A stretch of 64,000 nucleotides of DNA from Nocardioides szechwanensis (lineage in GTDB: Bacteria; Actinomycetota; Actinomycetes; Propionibacteriales; Nocardioidaceae): the NCBI RefSeq assembly GCF_900103935.1, contig NZ_FNIC01000001.1:381203-445202 (forward strand), given 5' to 3'. The translations under genes and the position numbers were made by a program. Every line of letters starts with the position of its first letter. Position 1 is the stretch's first letter. The notes under the pieces were generated by a model. The model was not told where the DNA came from. It saw nothing but the letters and a program-made list of their open reading frames with translations, and ran no database searches. Of the stretch, positions 48,542-56,668 are shown piece after piece.

Positions 48542-50271
48542 CCCCGGTCAAGCTCGTCGTCGCCCGCGTCTGGCCGTGGGTGCTGAGCCTGCTCGTGCTG
48601 CTGCCGCTGCTCCGCCCGGGCTATGTGCTGACCTACGACATGGTCTTCGTGCCCGACCTCGCGTTCCGCTCTGACTTCCTGGGCCTGGGGTCCGGGCTGC
48701 CGAGAGCGGTGCCGTCGGATGCCGTGGTGTCGCTCGTCGACGAGGTGCTGCCCGGTCAGGTGCTGCAGAAGCTCCTACTCGTCCTCGCGCTGGGACTCGC
48801 GGGGATGGGCGCCCGGAGGCTCGTGCCCGCCGACAACCTCACCGCCCAGCTAGCGGCCACCTCGTTCTACGTGTGGAACCCGTTCGTCGCAGAGCGACTC
48901 GGGATCGGCCACTGGCCCCTGCTCCTGACCTACGCGTGTCTGCCGTGGCTGGTCGACTCCGCGCGCCGGGCCCGCGCGGGCGAGCGCACGCTCCCGGCGA
49001 TGATGCTCTGGCTGGCACTCGCCAGCCTCAGCGCTGCCGGGGGAGTGATCGCGACCGCGCTCGCGCTGCTCTGCGTGGTGGGGCGGGATCGGGAGGCGGT
49101 CCGGCGCTCGATATGGGTGGTCGCCGGAGCCGTGGCCGTCAATGCCCCCTGGCTGGTGGCCGGCGTCTGGAAGGGCGGCGCGGCGCTGAGCGACCCCGCG
49201 GGCGTCGAGGTCTTCGCCGCCCGCGGCGAGGGGGTCCTCGGCCTGCCGCTGACCCTGCTGGGGCTCGGAGGCATCTGGAACGCCGAGGTCGTCCCTGCGT
49301 CACGCACTGCCGCGCCCGCGGTGCTGATGCTGCTCGTCACCGTGGTCGTGGCGATCGCGGGCCTGCGGCGGTGGAGGGGCACGGTCGAGAGGCGCGACAG
49401 GCACGCGCTCGCGGCCGCCGCCGTCGTCGGCCTCCTGGTGGCTCTTTCCGGCAGCCTGGCTCCCGACGCCATGGCCTGGGTCGCCTCCACCGTGCCCGGC
49501 GGCGGGCTCTTCCGGGACGGGTCGCGCTTCGTCGCCCTGCTGGCACCGCTCGAGGCCTGCCTGTTCGGGCTGGGCGCCGCCGCCATCATCGAGAAGGTCC
49601 GCGTCCGCCCTGCGCGGCTGGTGCTGGCCACCTCGGTGGTGCTCGTGCCGCTGGCCCTGTTGCCGGACCTCGGCCTCGGGCTGGCCGGCAGGCTCCACTC
49701 GGTCAGCTTCCCTGCCGAGTACGCCGAGGCCCGGACCGCGATCGAGGAGAGGTCAGGTGGGAGCGAGGGCGACCTGCTGCTCCTGCCCTTCCGCTCCTAC
49801 CGGTTGCCCACGTGGAACGAGGGTCGCCGGAGCCTGGACCCCCTGGGCCGCTTCATGACCCCCAACTACCTTGCAGACGACACCCTCGTCGTGTCCAAGG
49901 TGGCCGTTCCGGGAGAGGACGAGCGAGCCCGGCGCGTCGCCGCCGACCTCGCGCGCGACCTGCCCGCCTCGGAGCTGGTCGACCGCCTGGGCGACGAGGG
50001 GATCCGGTGGGTGCTCCTCGACAAGGAGACGGCGGCCATGCTGGCCCAGCCGGGTCCGGAGGCCGGCTTGCGCACCCTGCGGGTGGTGCATGAGGGGAGC
50101 CGGCTGGTGGTGTGGGAGCTGCCGCGTTCCGACCCGCCGGAGCCGGGTAGCGCCGAGGAGCTCACGCTCTGGGCCGCCTGGACCGTCGCAGGAGCAAGCG
50201 TCCTTGGCTGCCTGGCCCTCGTCGCTGTGAGGCGGACGCGCAGGCGGCCGGAAAAGCCACGCTTGCTGTGA
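48538..50271 (+). CDS. Large polytopic membrane protein of the glycan region (Rv0226c-like in size and context)
   Basis: 577 residues with about eleven membrane helices in the first 430, then an extracytoplasmic globular part with LLLLPFRSYRLPTWNEGRR and a final helix. The layout is that of GT-C type glycosyltransferases, with an acidic first loop (VLTYDMVFVPDL). The 576-residue mycobacterial Rv0226c has a similar context by my recollection. GTG 48538 is preferred; longer readings of the frame up to 48361 have no promoter support. Confidence 0.7.
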   Translation: MTPVKLVVARVWPWVLSLLVLLPLLRPGYVLTYDMVFVPDLAFRSDFLGLGSGLPRAVPSDAVVSLVDEVLPGQVLQKLLLVLALGLAGMGARRLVPADNLTAQLAATSFYVWNPFVAERLGIGHWPLLLTYACLPWLVDSARRARAGERTLPAMMLWLALASLSAAGGVIATALALLCVVGRDREAVRRSIWVVAGAVAVNAPWLVAGVWKGGAALSDPAGVEVFAARGEGVLGLPLTLLGLGGIWNAEVVPASRTAAPAVLMLLVTVVVAIAGLRRWRGTVERRDRHALAAAAVVGLLVALSGSLAPDAMAWVASTVPGGGLFRDGSRFVALLAPLEACLFGLGAAAIIEKVRVRPARLVLATSVVLVPLALLPDLGLGLAGRLHSVSFPAEYAEARTAIEERSGGSEGDLLLLPFRSYRLPTWNEGRRSLDPLGRFMTPNYLADDTLVVSKVAVPGEDERARRVAADLARDLPASELVDRLGDEGIRWVLLDKETAAMLAQPGPEAGLRTLRVVHEGSRLVVWELPRSDPPEPGSAEELTLWAAWTVAGASVLGCLALVAVRRTRRRPEKPRLL

Positions 50272-50279
50272 CTCGATGG

Positions 50280-50285
50280 TATGTT
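50280..50285 (+). promoter_or_regulatory. -10 box (TATGTT) of the DUF2613 gene
   Basis: TANNNT hexamer eight bases after the upstream stop; gives a leader of about 22 bases containing GGGAG. Confidence 0.5.
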
Positions 50286-50313
50286 CGTGGGGACGAGGGA
50301 ATGGGAGACAAAC

Positions 50314-50457
50314 GTGCAGTCATTGATCGTAGGGGGAGCGTCCGTACTGGTAGGCGTCGGCCTGGCAGCAGCGACTGCTTTCGGCGTCGTCCAGACCGCG
50401 ACGTCCGGATCTGTCAACCCGGATGAGTCGGTCCTCGAGTACGGCACCAACCCGTAA
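50314..50457 (+). CDS. DUF2613-family small membrane/secreted protein, 47 residues
   Basis: Starts GTG, six bases after GGGAG (50303-50307). One hydrophobic helix (SLIVGGASVLVGVGLAAATA) is followed by a short polar tail ending EYGTNP. It matches the DUF2613 layout. In M. tuberculosis the DUF2613 gene Rv0236A lies next to aftD, the same context as here. A strong hairpin follows. Confidence 0.8.
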   Translation: MQSLIVGGASVLVGVGLAAATAFGVVQTATSGSVNPDESVLEYGTNP

Positions 50458-50473
50458 CACATCACGTTCCAGG

Positions 50474-50504
50474 GCGGCCCTCAGCGAAAGCTTGGGGCCG
50501 CTTT
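50474..50504 (+). terminator. Intrinsic terminator after the DUF2613 gene
   Basis: GCGGCCC (50474-50480) pairs with GGGCCGC (50495-50501), with an inner AGC-GAAA-GCT hairpin, followed by TTT. It separates convergent genes. Confidence 0.7.
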
Positions 50505-50536
50505 CGGCGTCCCCGCACTTTTGGGGCCGGCACCAC

Positions 50537-51700
50537 TCACGGGCCGGCGGGGTCCTCCACGCTCACGCGCCGCCGGGCGGACACCTCCACGAGGATGCGG
50601 GCAAAGGACTCCTGGGAGTGCGTCCACGTGAACGCCCGCGACATCTTCCTGGCCCCGGCGCCGAGCCGGGTGCGACGGTCGGCGTCGCCCATCAGGTCCC
50701 GGACGGCCCGCACGTATCCCTCGTGGTCGTCGACCAGCACGCCCGAGCGCTCGTGCTCGATGGACTCGCGGGTCCCGCCGGCCGAGCTGTAGGCGACCGT
50801 CGGCACACCGTGGGCGCCGGCTTCTCCGATGACCAGACCCCAGCCCTCCTTGAGGGAAGGCAGCAGCATGACCCAGGACCGGGCCAGGATCTCGTGCTTG
50901 CGCTCCTCGGTGACGTGCCCCTCGAAGACGACGATGTCGCCTCCGCCGACCTCGGCGGCGTACTTGCGGAGGTCGTCCTCCCACCAGCCGCTCCCGATCA
51001 CGCAGAGCTCGAGGTCGGGGTAGGTGTCGCGCAGCGCCACCGCGGCGTCGATGGCGTGCTCGATCTGCTTGTGGGGCACCAGCCGGCTGACGACGACCAG
51101 TGAGGGGTGACGGGTCTTCTCCGCCGAGACCGACGGCGGCGGCGCCGTCCCGTTGTGAACGATGGCGATTCTCTTCTTCGCCACGCCCAAGCCCACGAGC
51201 TCGGCGCGGGTCGCTCGCGACACGGCGATGTACTGGCACCGGCGGTAGAGGAGCGGAGCCAGTCGGCGCTCGATCCACCAGCCCACCTTGCCGACGAGCC
51301 CGGGGTAGACCACCGGCCACTGCTCGCGGTGCACGTGGTGGACCAGTACGACGACCGGCTTGGTCGTGGCGAGACGGGTGAAGAACGGGAGGCCGTTCTG
51401 CACGTCCACCACCAGGTCCACCCGGCCGAACCGACGGCGCCACAGGCTCAGGAGGCCGTGGAGGTAGACGTCCACGTGGTTGCCCCGCCGGACGTAGCGG
51501 ACCCCGTCGACGACCTCGTCCGAAGGCGCCAGGTCGTGCGCGGCGCAGAAGATCGTCACGCGTGCCCCGTGCTCCACGAGTCCGCGCGCCATCGTCTCGA
51601 CATACCGCTCCGAGCCACCGCCCTCAGGGTTGGCGGTGTCGCGCCAGTTGAAGAAGACAATGTGACGATCACGAACAGATGCCGGGTTCCCTCCCTGCAT
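50537..51700 (-). CDS. GT4-family glycosyltransferase
   Basis: About 387 residues of GT-B fold. The N-terminal domain begins HIVFFNWRDTANPEGGGSERY with the Gly-rich loop. The C-terminal nucleotide-sugar domain has SRLVPHKQIEHAI and the EX7E motif in LPSLKEGWGLVIGEAGAHG. It adds a sugar to a lipid-linked or surface glycan at the cytoplasmic face. ATG 51700 has TACCAT seven bases upstream; ATG 51709 and TTG 51718 are alternatives. Confidence 0.9.
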   Translation of the reverse strand: MQGGNPASVRDRHIVFFNWRDTANPEGGGSERYVETMARGLVEHGARVTIFCAAHDLAPSDEVVDGVRYVRRGNHVDVYLHGLLSLWRRRFGRVDLVVDVQNGLPFFTRLATTKPVVVLVHHVHREQWPVVYPGLVGKVGWWIERRLAPLLYRRCQYIAVSRATRAELVGLGVAKKRIAIVHNGTAPPPSVSAEKTRHPSLVVVSRLVPHKQIEHAIDAAVALRDTYPDLELCVIGSGWWEDDLRKYAAEVGGGDIVVFEGHVTEERKHEILARSWVMLLPSLKEGWGLVIGEAGAHGVPTVAYSSAGGTRESIEHERSGVLVDDHEGYVRAVRDLMGDADRRTRLGAGARKMSRAFTWTHSQESFARILVEVSARRRVSVEDPAGP

Positions 51701-51769
51701 GCGCTCCATGGTACGCAAGGGGCGCCGGGGATGTTCTGGAACCGGGGATCCTGGGAGTCCGGACGGCCC

Positions 51770-52489
51770 CTAGTAGGGGTCGAAGGCGTCGCGGTGGCCG
51801 AAGACCGCCGCGGCCGTGCGCCGCATTCGCAGCCGCAGCATCACCTTGACCGCGACGTTGCGCAGCCACCACGGGAGTTCGGCGAGGATCCGGCGCCGGG
51901 CTGCCATGGTGGGAGGCGTCACCCGGAACAACGCGAGCGAGCCGACGCGTCGCTCGTAGGTCAGCCTGCGCGACGGCAGCACGTGCGCCAGGATGCCGAG
52001 CGTGACTCCGATGGACGAGAAGCAGTCGTGGATGAGCACGGGCGCGCCGTCGGGCAGGTGGTCGGCCCACTTGAGGTCGTCCGACAGCGTCCAGTAGTCG
52101 TGCTTGCCGTCGATGTAGAGGTAGTCGATCGGGCGCACCCACGAGGGCCGGGCGCGAGTGCTGTACTCCGCCAGGAGGTCGACGGACTCGCTGAGCCCCG
52201 CCTCGGCGAGGTTCTTCTCGAAGGAGTCCCGGGTCTTGGAGCCACCGAAGAGTCGACCCTCGACGAACGGGTCGATCGCCACCACCCGCCCGCCCGAGGA
52301 TGCAGCAGCGGCCGCCAGCATGATCGTGGAGCGCCCTTCGTGGCTTCCGATCTCGACCACCATCGGGGCGCCCGGACAGGCCAGAGCCGTCTGCCAGAGC
52401 AGCTCCGCCTGCGCCTCGGTCAGCCACCCCGGAACTGCGGAGGCGATCTCCCAGACGTCCGGGAACTGCGGCGTCGTGCGCTCGGGCAT
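51770..52489 (-). CDS. Class I SAM-dependent methyltransferase (Methyltransf_24-like)
   Basis: About 239 residues. Motif I is MVVEIGSHEGRSTIMLAAA, motif II VVAIDPFVEG, and DYLYIDGKHDYWTLSDDLK the post-core strand. It probably methylates a sugar or lipid of the surface glycan. ATG 52489 is preceded by AGGAA (8 bases). It diverges from aftD with a shared promoter segment. Confidence 0.82.
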   Translation of the reverse strand: MPERTTPQFPDVWEIASAVPGWLTEAQAELLWQTALACPGAPMVVEIGSHEGRSTIMLAAAAASSGGRVVAIDPFVEGRLFGGSKTRDSFEKNLAEAGLSESVDLLAEYSTRARPSWVRPIDYLYIDGKHDYWTLSDDLKWADHLPDGAPVLIHDCFSSIGVTLGILAHVLPSRRLTYERRVGSLALFRVTPPTMAARRRILAELPWWLRNVAVKVMLRLRMRRTAAAVFGHRDAFDPY

Positions 52490-52533
52490 AAAGGCGGTTC
52501 CTAGGGGTGAGAGGCGGCCGTGCGGATCGGTGC

Positions 52534-52545
52534 AGCATATAGACT
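52534..52545. promoter_or_regulatory. Back-to-back -10 boxes for the methyltransferase and aftD-like genes
   Basis: AGCATATAGACT gives TATGCT on the minus strand (52534-52539) and TAGACT on the plus strand (52540-52545). Both fit TANNNT and point at the flanking divergent genes. Confidence 0.5.
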
Positions 52546-52582
52546 CCGCCGGCACGGTCGATCGCAGTGGAAGGCGGGTTCA

Positions 52583-55500
52583 GTGTCCGGCGAACACTCG
52601 GCCACTGACGGACCCGCAGGTGTCACCGGCAGGCAGCGCCACGGCTGGGTCACGGTCGGCATCGTCGCGCTGGTCATGGTGCTCAACGTCTTCCAGCAGC
52701 CCGGCCTGGTCACCTTCGACACCAAGCTCGACCTGCAGTTCAACCCCGCCGGGTTCATCGACCGCAGCCTGAGCCTCTGGAACGCCGACTGGGCCATCGG
52801 CGGGCTGCAGAACCAGGCGTCGGGGTTCCTGTTCCCCATGGGTCCGGCGTTCCTGCTCGGCGACGCCCTCGGGCTGCCGATGTGGCTCTGGGAACGGCTG
52901 TGGTCCGCCGCGGTCATGCTGCTCGCCTACGGCGGCGCTCGGCGCCTGGCGTCGTACTGGCCGGGAGTCACGAGGTGGGGCGCCGTGGTCGCGGGGCTGA
53001 CCTACATGCTGGCGCCGCGCGTGCTGACCACCGTGGGGACCCTCAGCGGCGAGGCGCTGCCGGCCGCAGTGCTCCCCTGGACCGTGCTGCCGCTCGTGCT
53101 CTACCTGCGGGGGAGGCTGCACTGGGCTGTCGCCCTCCTGTGGTCAGGCGCCTCGGTCTCGTGGATGGGCGGGCAGAATGCCACGCTGGTCCTGGCCTGC
53201 CTGGTGTTCCCCGGCCTGCTGCTCGCACTGGGGGAGGGGCGCACCTGGCGACGGCGGGTCCGCGACGTCACGGTGTGGAGCGTCCTGGTGCTGCTGGCCA
53301 GCCTCTGGTGGCTCGTGCCGTTGTTCCTGCTCGGCGGCTATGGGCCGCCCTTCCTCGACTTCATCGAGTCTGCGACCAACACGGCGAGCGTGACGGGATG
53401 GCTGTCCTCGCTGCGCGGGACCAGTCACTGGGTGGCCTTCCTCCCGGACGGAGGCGGTGCCGGCCTGTCCGGTGGCCACGCGCTCGCAAGGTCACCCGTC
53501 CTGCTTCTCACGACGGTGGCGGTCGCCGGGCTGGGCCTCCTCGGCCTGGCGCAGGCCGGGCTGTGGCAACGGCGCGTGCTCATGGTCTCGCTGCTGGCGG
53601 GCATGTTCGTGCTCACGGTAGGCACCGGCGGCTGGGCCGGCTCGGTGCTGTCCGGCGCGTGGATCGACGCCCTCGACACCTGGTTGGCCCCGCTGCGCAA
53701 CGTGCACAAGTTCGACCCGCTGGTGCGCCTCCCGCTCAGTCTGGGCGTCGGGGGCTTCGTGAGCGTCGGGCTTCCGCGACTGCTCGCCTCGAGCCCCAGA
53801 CCCGTCGCCACGACCAGACCGGTGAGAGCGGCGCTCGCGGGCGTTGTGGCCGCCCTTGTCGCGGCGGCGGCCCTACCGGCGATCTCGGGGCAGCTGCGGA
53901 CGGAGGGAGGCGCGGAGGACATCTCGACCTCGTGGCGGCAGGCGGCGGCGTTCCTCAGCTCCGAGCCCGGCCCGGTCAGCGCCATCGTCCTCCCGGGCGC
54001 CGGCGTCGCGGCGCAGTACTGGGGGCGCACGATCGACGAGCCCATCCAGGTGCTCGATGCTCCTCCCTGGATCTCCCGGGCCCAGGTGACGGTCGCGCCC
54101 GCCGGCACTCTTCGCTACCTCGACTCCATCGAGCGCCTGGTCGAGGCCGGGCGACCGCAGGCGGGGCTGGTCGACGCGATCCGCCGGCTGGGCGTGACCC
54201 ACGTGGTGGTGCGCAACGACCTGGACGACGAGGAGACCGACGCGCCTCCGGCCGAGGCCGTGTACGCATCGCTGGGGGGCGACCCGGACGTCGTCTCCGT
54301 TGCGCGCTTCGGTCAGACCGCCGCCGGTGAGCCGGAGGTCGAGGTGTTGTCGCTGGGCGGCGGGGCCCGGGACCCACGTGCGGGAATTGCGGAGTGGGCC
54401 GACCTGCAGGTGGTCCAGGGGGGTCCCGAGGTCGTGAGCGACCTGGTCGCGGACGGCCTGCTCGGTGCCGACCAGCCCACGGTGCTCGCAGAGGGCGAGG
54501 ACGGCGAGACCGTGGACATCCTCACCGACAGCAACCGCAGGGTCGAACGCACCTTCGGTCGCGTGCACTCGGCCGTCTCGGGCGTGATGACGGCCGGCGA
54601 CGACTTCCGCTTCCATCGGCCGGTCCACGACTACGTCGGCGGCTCAGTGCCGGCGGCCACCACGACGGCCGAGTACGACGGGGCGGAGCAGCTGCGGGCC
54701 TCGAGCTCAGGCGGATACGCCGACGTGTTCGGCCCGGTGCGGCCTGAGGAGCACCCCTACGCGGCCTTCGACGACTCGGCCTTCACGGCCTGGGCGTCGG
54801 CTCCATTCAGCCCGCCCGAGGACCAGTGGATCGAGGCGCAGTTCGACCGGCCGGTCGATCCGGGGCAGGTCGAGCTCCAGTTCGACGTCCAGGGCGGCGC
54901 CCAGGTGTCCGTCGTACGGCTCACCACGGACGACGGCGAGGTGACCGTCCCGGTCCCGGCCGACGGTCGGACGGAGGCCGTCAACCTGCCCGGGACCCGG
55001 ACCACCCGGGTCAGGATGACGGTGGTCGAGGCCGCCACGGGACGGCGCCAGGTGCGCCTGGCGGGCTTCGTCATGAGTGACCACCGGATCACGCGCAGCC
55101 TCCGCCTGCCCGGCAAGGCAACGCCGCAGACCACGGTGCACCTCTCCAGCGAGGCGCCTGAGCGCGCCTGCCGCACCACGTCCCAGGGGGTCGCCTGCAG
55201 CCAGGGCTGGCAGCGGGAGACGTCGGAGACTCCTGGGTTCGACCGCACCTTCGACGTCGTTGCCACGGGGGAGTGGCGGCTCGCCGGGCGGGTCGTCGCG
55301 ACGCACGGGCGGGTGACCGAGCAGCTCCTGACGCCGCTCTCGCCGGCGCAGGTGACCGTGGTCTCGACGACGACGTTCGCCGGTGACCCCGCCGTGGGTG
55401 CCGCCCAGGCGTTCGACGGTCTCACCGACACCGGGTGGTACGCCTCGCCGCTGGATCCGGCCCCCGGCCTGCAGCTGAGCTGGCAGCGCAAGCGAGTCAT

Positions 55501-56668
55501 CACGGGGATCCGCGCTGTGCTGAGACAGGGCCAGGAGGGCTACCTGCCGGAGTTCCTGCGCGTGGACCCGATGACCCCCGACGGCGCCACGCAGCTCGTG
55601 GCGACGACCGGTCCGCGGGCGGGGGTGATGACCCCGATCCGCACCCAGAGGCTGAACATCACGGCCCTGGTGGATCCCAGCCACTCGGACGGGGTGGGCA
55701 TCTCCGAGCTCGAGATCGACGGACTGGAGGACCTGCGGCACACCCCCGACCCGACGGCCGCGACCGGCGTGCCCTGCGGCTTCGGCCCCACCATCGAGGT
55801 AGGCGGCGCGACGTTCGAGACGGGCGTGACCGGAACGATCGGGGACGTGGTCACCGGTGCCCCGCTCGACCTCCAAGTCTGTGGGGATGACGACGTCGTC
55901 CTTCACCGAGGCGCCCAACGGCTCAAGGTCACCAACGCTGAGGGCTTCGCCGTGTCGAGCCTGTGGCTCACGCCCAGCGCGCCCACTGTGGCGGTCCGGT
56001 CGGCGCCACCCACCAGTGAGGTCACGTCCTGGTCCTCGTCCGAGCGTGTCGTCGAGGTCGACGCCGAGGAGGAGGCGGTGCTCGTGCTGCCGCAGAGCTA
56101 CAACCGCGGCTGGCGGGCCACCGTCGACGGCAGGACACTCGACTCCGTCGTGCTCGACGGCTGGAAGCAGGGATGGCGCGTGCCGGCCGGGACCGACGGC
56201 GTCGTCGAGATGTCGTTCGAGCCTCAGGACGCGTTCCGCCTCAGCCTGGTCCTCGGCCTGTCGGTGGCCGCGCTCCTCGCCTTGCTGACCCTGATGACCC
56301 TCGCGCTGTCGCGGCGTCGACCCGAGCGCTTCCGGGGCTCCGAGGGTCGCCCCCCGGCGCCGGCTCGACGTACCGCGGCCACCGTCACGCTGCGCGTCGT
56401 CGGTCTGCTCGTGGGGGGTCTCGCCCTCGCCGTCATGTCGGTGCCGCTGCTGGCAGGCGCCGCGGCCGGTCACGTCACGCGGCGCGCAGCGCTGCCCGGG
56501 TTGAGCGTCGCCGTCGGCTCGGCACTCCTGTTCGCAGTGTTGATCGCGATCGCCGACCCCGCTCCCGTCATGGCGCCTCCGCCGGCGTCCGATGCCATCG
56601 TGGCGCTCGTCGTCGGCCTCGTCGCCGGGCGGATGCTGTCCGGCCAGCCCGAGGGAGTGGGCCGATGA
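52583..56668 (+). CDS. AftD-like GT-C arabinofuranosyltransferase-family protein, copy 1
   Basis: 1361 residues. It begins with a membrane helix and then the first extracytoplasmic loop with TFDTKLDLQFNPAGF (Asp46, Asp50), followed by WNADWAIGGLQNQASG, the pattern of AftD/DUF3367 proteins. About eleven membrane helices reach residue 430. A large extracytoplasmic part with carbohydrate-binding-like beta domains follows, and two more helices close the protein (after about 1240). AftD adds alpha-1,3 arabinofuranose in mycobacteria; the sugar used here is unknown. GGAAGG precedes GTG 52583 by eight bases. Confidence 0.85.
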   Translation: MSGEHSATDGPAGVTGRQRHGWVTVGIVALVMVLNVFQQPGLVTFDTKLDLQFNPAGFIDRSLSLWNADWAIGGLQNQASGFLFPMGPAFLLGDALGLPMWLWERLWSAAVMLLAYGGARRLASYWPGVTRWGAVVAGLTYMLAPRVLTTVGTLSGEALPAAVLPWTVLPLVLYLRGRLHWAVALLWSGASVSWMGGQNATLVLACLVFPGLLLALGEGRTWRRRVRDVTVWSVLVLLASLWWLVPLFLLGGYGPPFLDFIESATNTASVTGWLSSLRGTSHWVAFLPDGGGAGLSGGHALARSPVLLLTTVAVAGLGLLGLAQAGLWQRRVLMVSLLAGMFVLTVGTGGWAGSVLSGAWIDALDTWLAPLRNVHKFDPLVRLPLSLGVGGFVSVGLPRLLASSPRPVATTRPVRAALAGVVAALVAAAALPAISGQLRTEGGAEDISTSWRQAAAFLSSEPGPVSAIVLPGAGVAAQYWGRTIDEPIQVLDAPPWISRAQVTVAPAGTLRYLDSIERLVEAGRPQAGLVDAIRRLGVTHVVVRNDLDDEETDAPPAEAVYASLGGDPDVVSVARFGQTAAGEPEVEVLSLGGGARDPRAGIAEWADLQVVQGGPEVVSDLVADGLLGADQPTVLAEGEDGETVDILTDSNRRVERTFGRVHSAVSGVMTAGDDFRFHRPVHDYVGGSVPAATTTAEYDGAEQLRASSSGGYADVFGPVRPEEHPYAAFDDSAFTAWASAPFSPPEDQWIEAQFDRPVDPGQVELQFDVQGGAQVSVVRLTTDDGEVTVPVPADGRTEAVNLPGTRTTRVRMTVVEAATGRRQVRLAGFVMSDHRITRSLRLPGKATPQTTVHLSSEAPERACRTTSQGVACSQGWQRETSETPGFDRTFDVVATGEWRLAGRVVATHGRVTEQLLTPLSPAQVTVVSTTTFAGDPAVGAAQAFDGLTDTGWYASPLDPAPGLQLSWQRKRVITGIRAVLRQGQEGYLPEFLRVDPMTPDGATQLVATTGPRAGVMTPIRTQRLNITALVDPSHSDGVGISELEIDGLEDLRHTPDPTAATGVPCGFGPTIEVGGATFETGVTGTIGDVVTGAPLDLQVCGDDDVVLHRGAQRLKVTNAEGFAVSSLWLTPSAPTVAVRSAPPTSEVTSWSSSERVVEVDAEEEAVLVLPQSYNRGWRATVDGRTLDSVVLDGWKQGWRVPAGTDGVVEMSFEPQDAFRLSLVLGLSVAALLALLTLMTLALSRRRPERFRGSEGRPPAPARRTAATVTLRVVGLLVGGLALAVMSVPLLAGAAAGHVTRRAALPGLSVAVGSALLFAVLIAIADPAPVMAPPPASDAIVALVVGLVAGRMLSGQPEGVGR

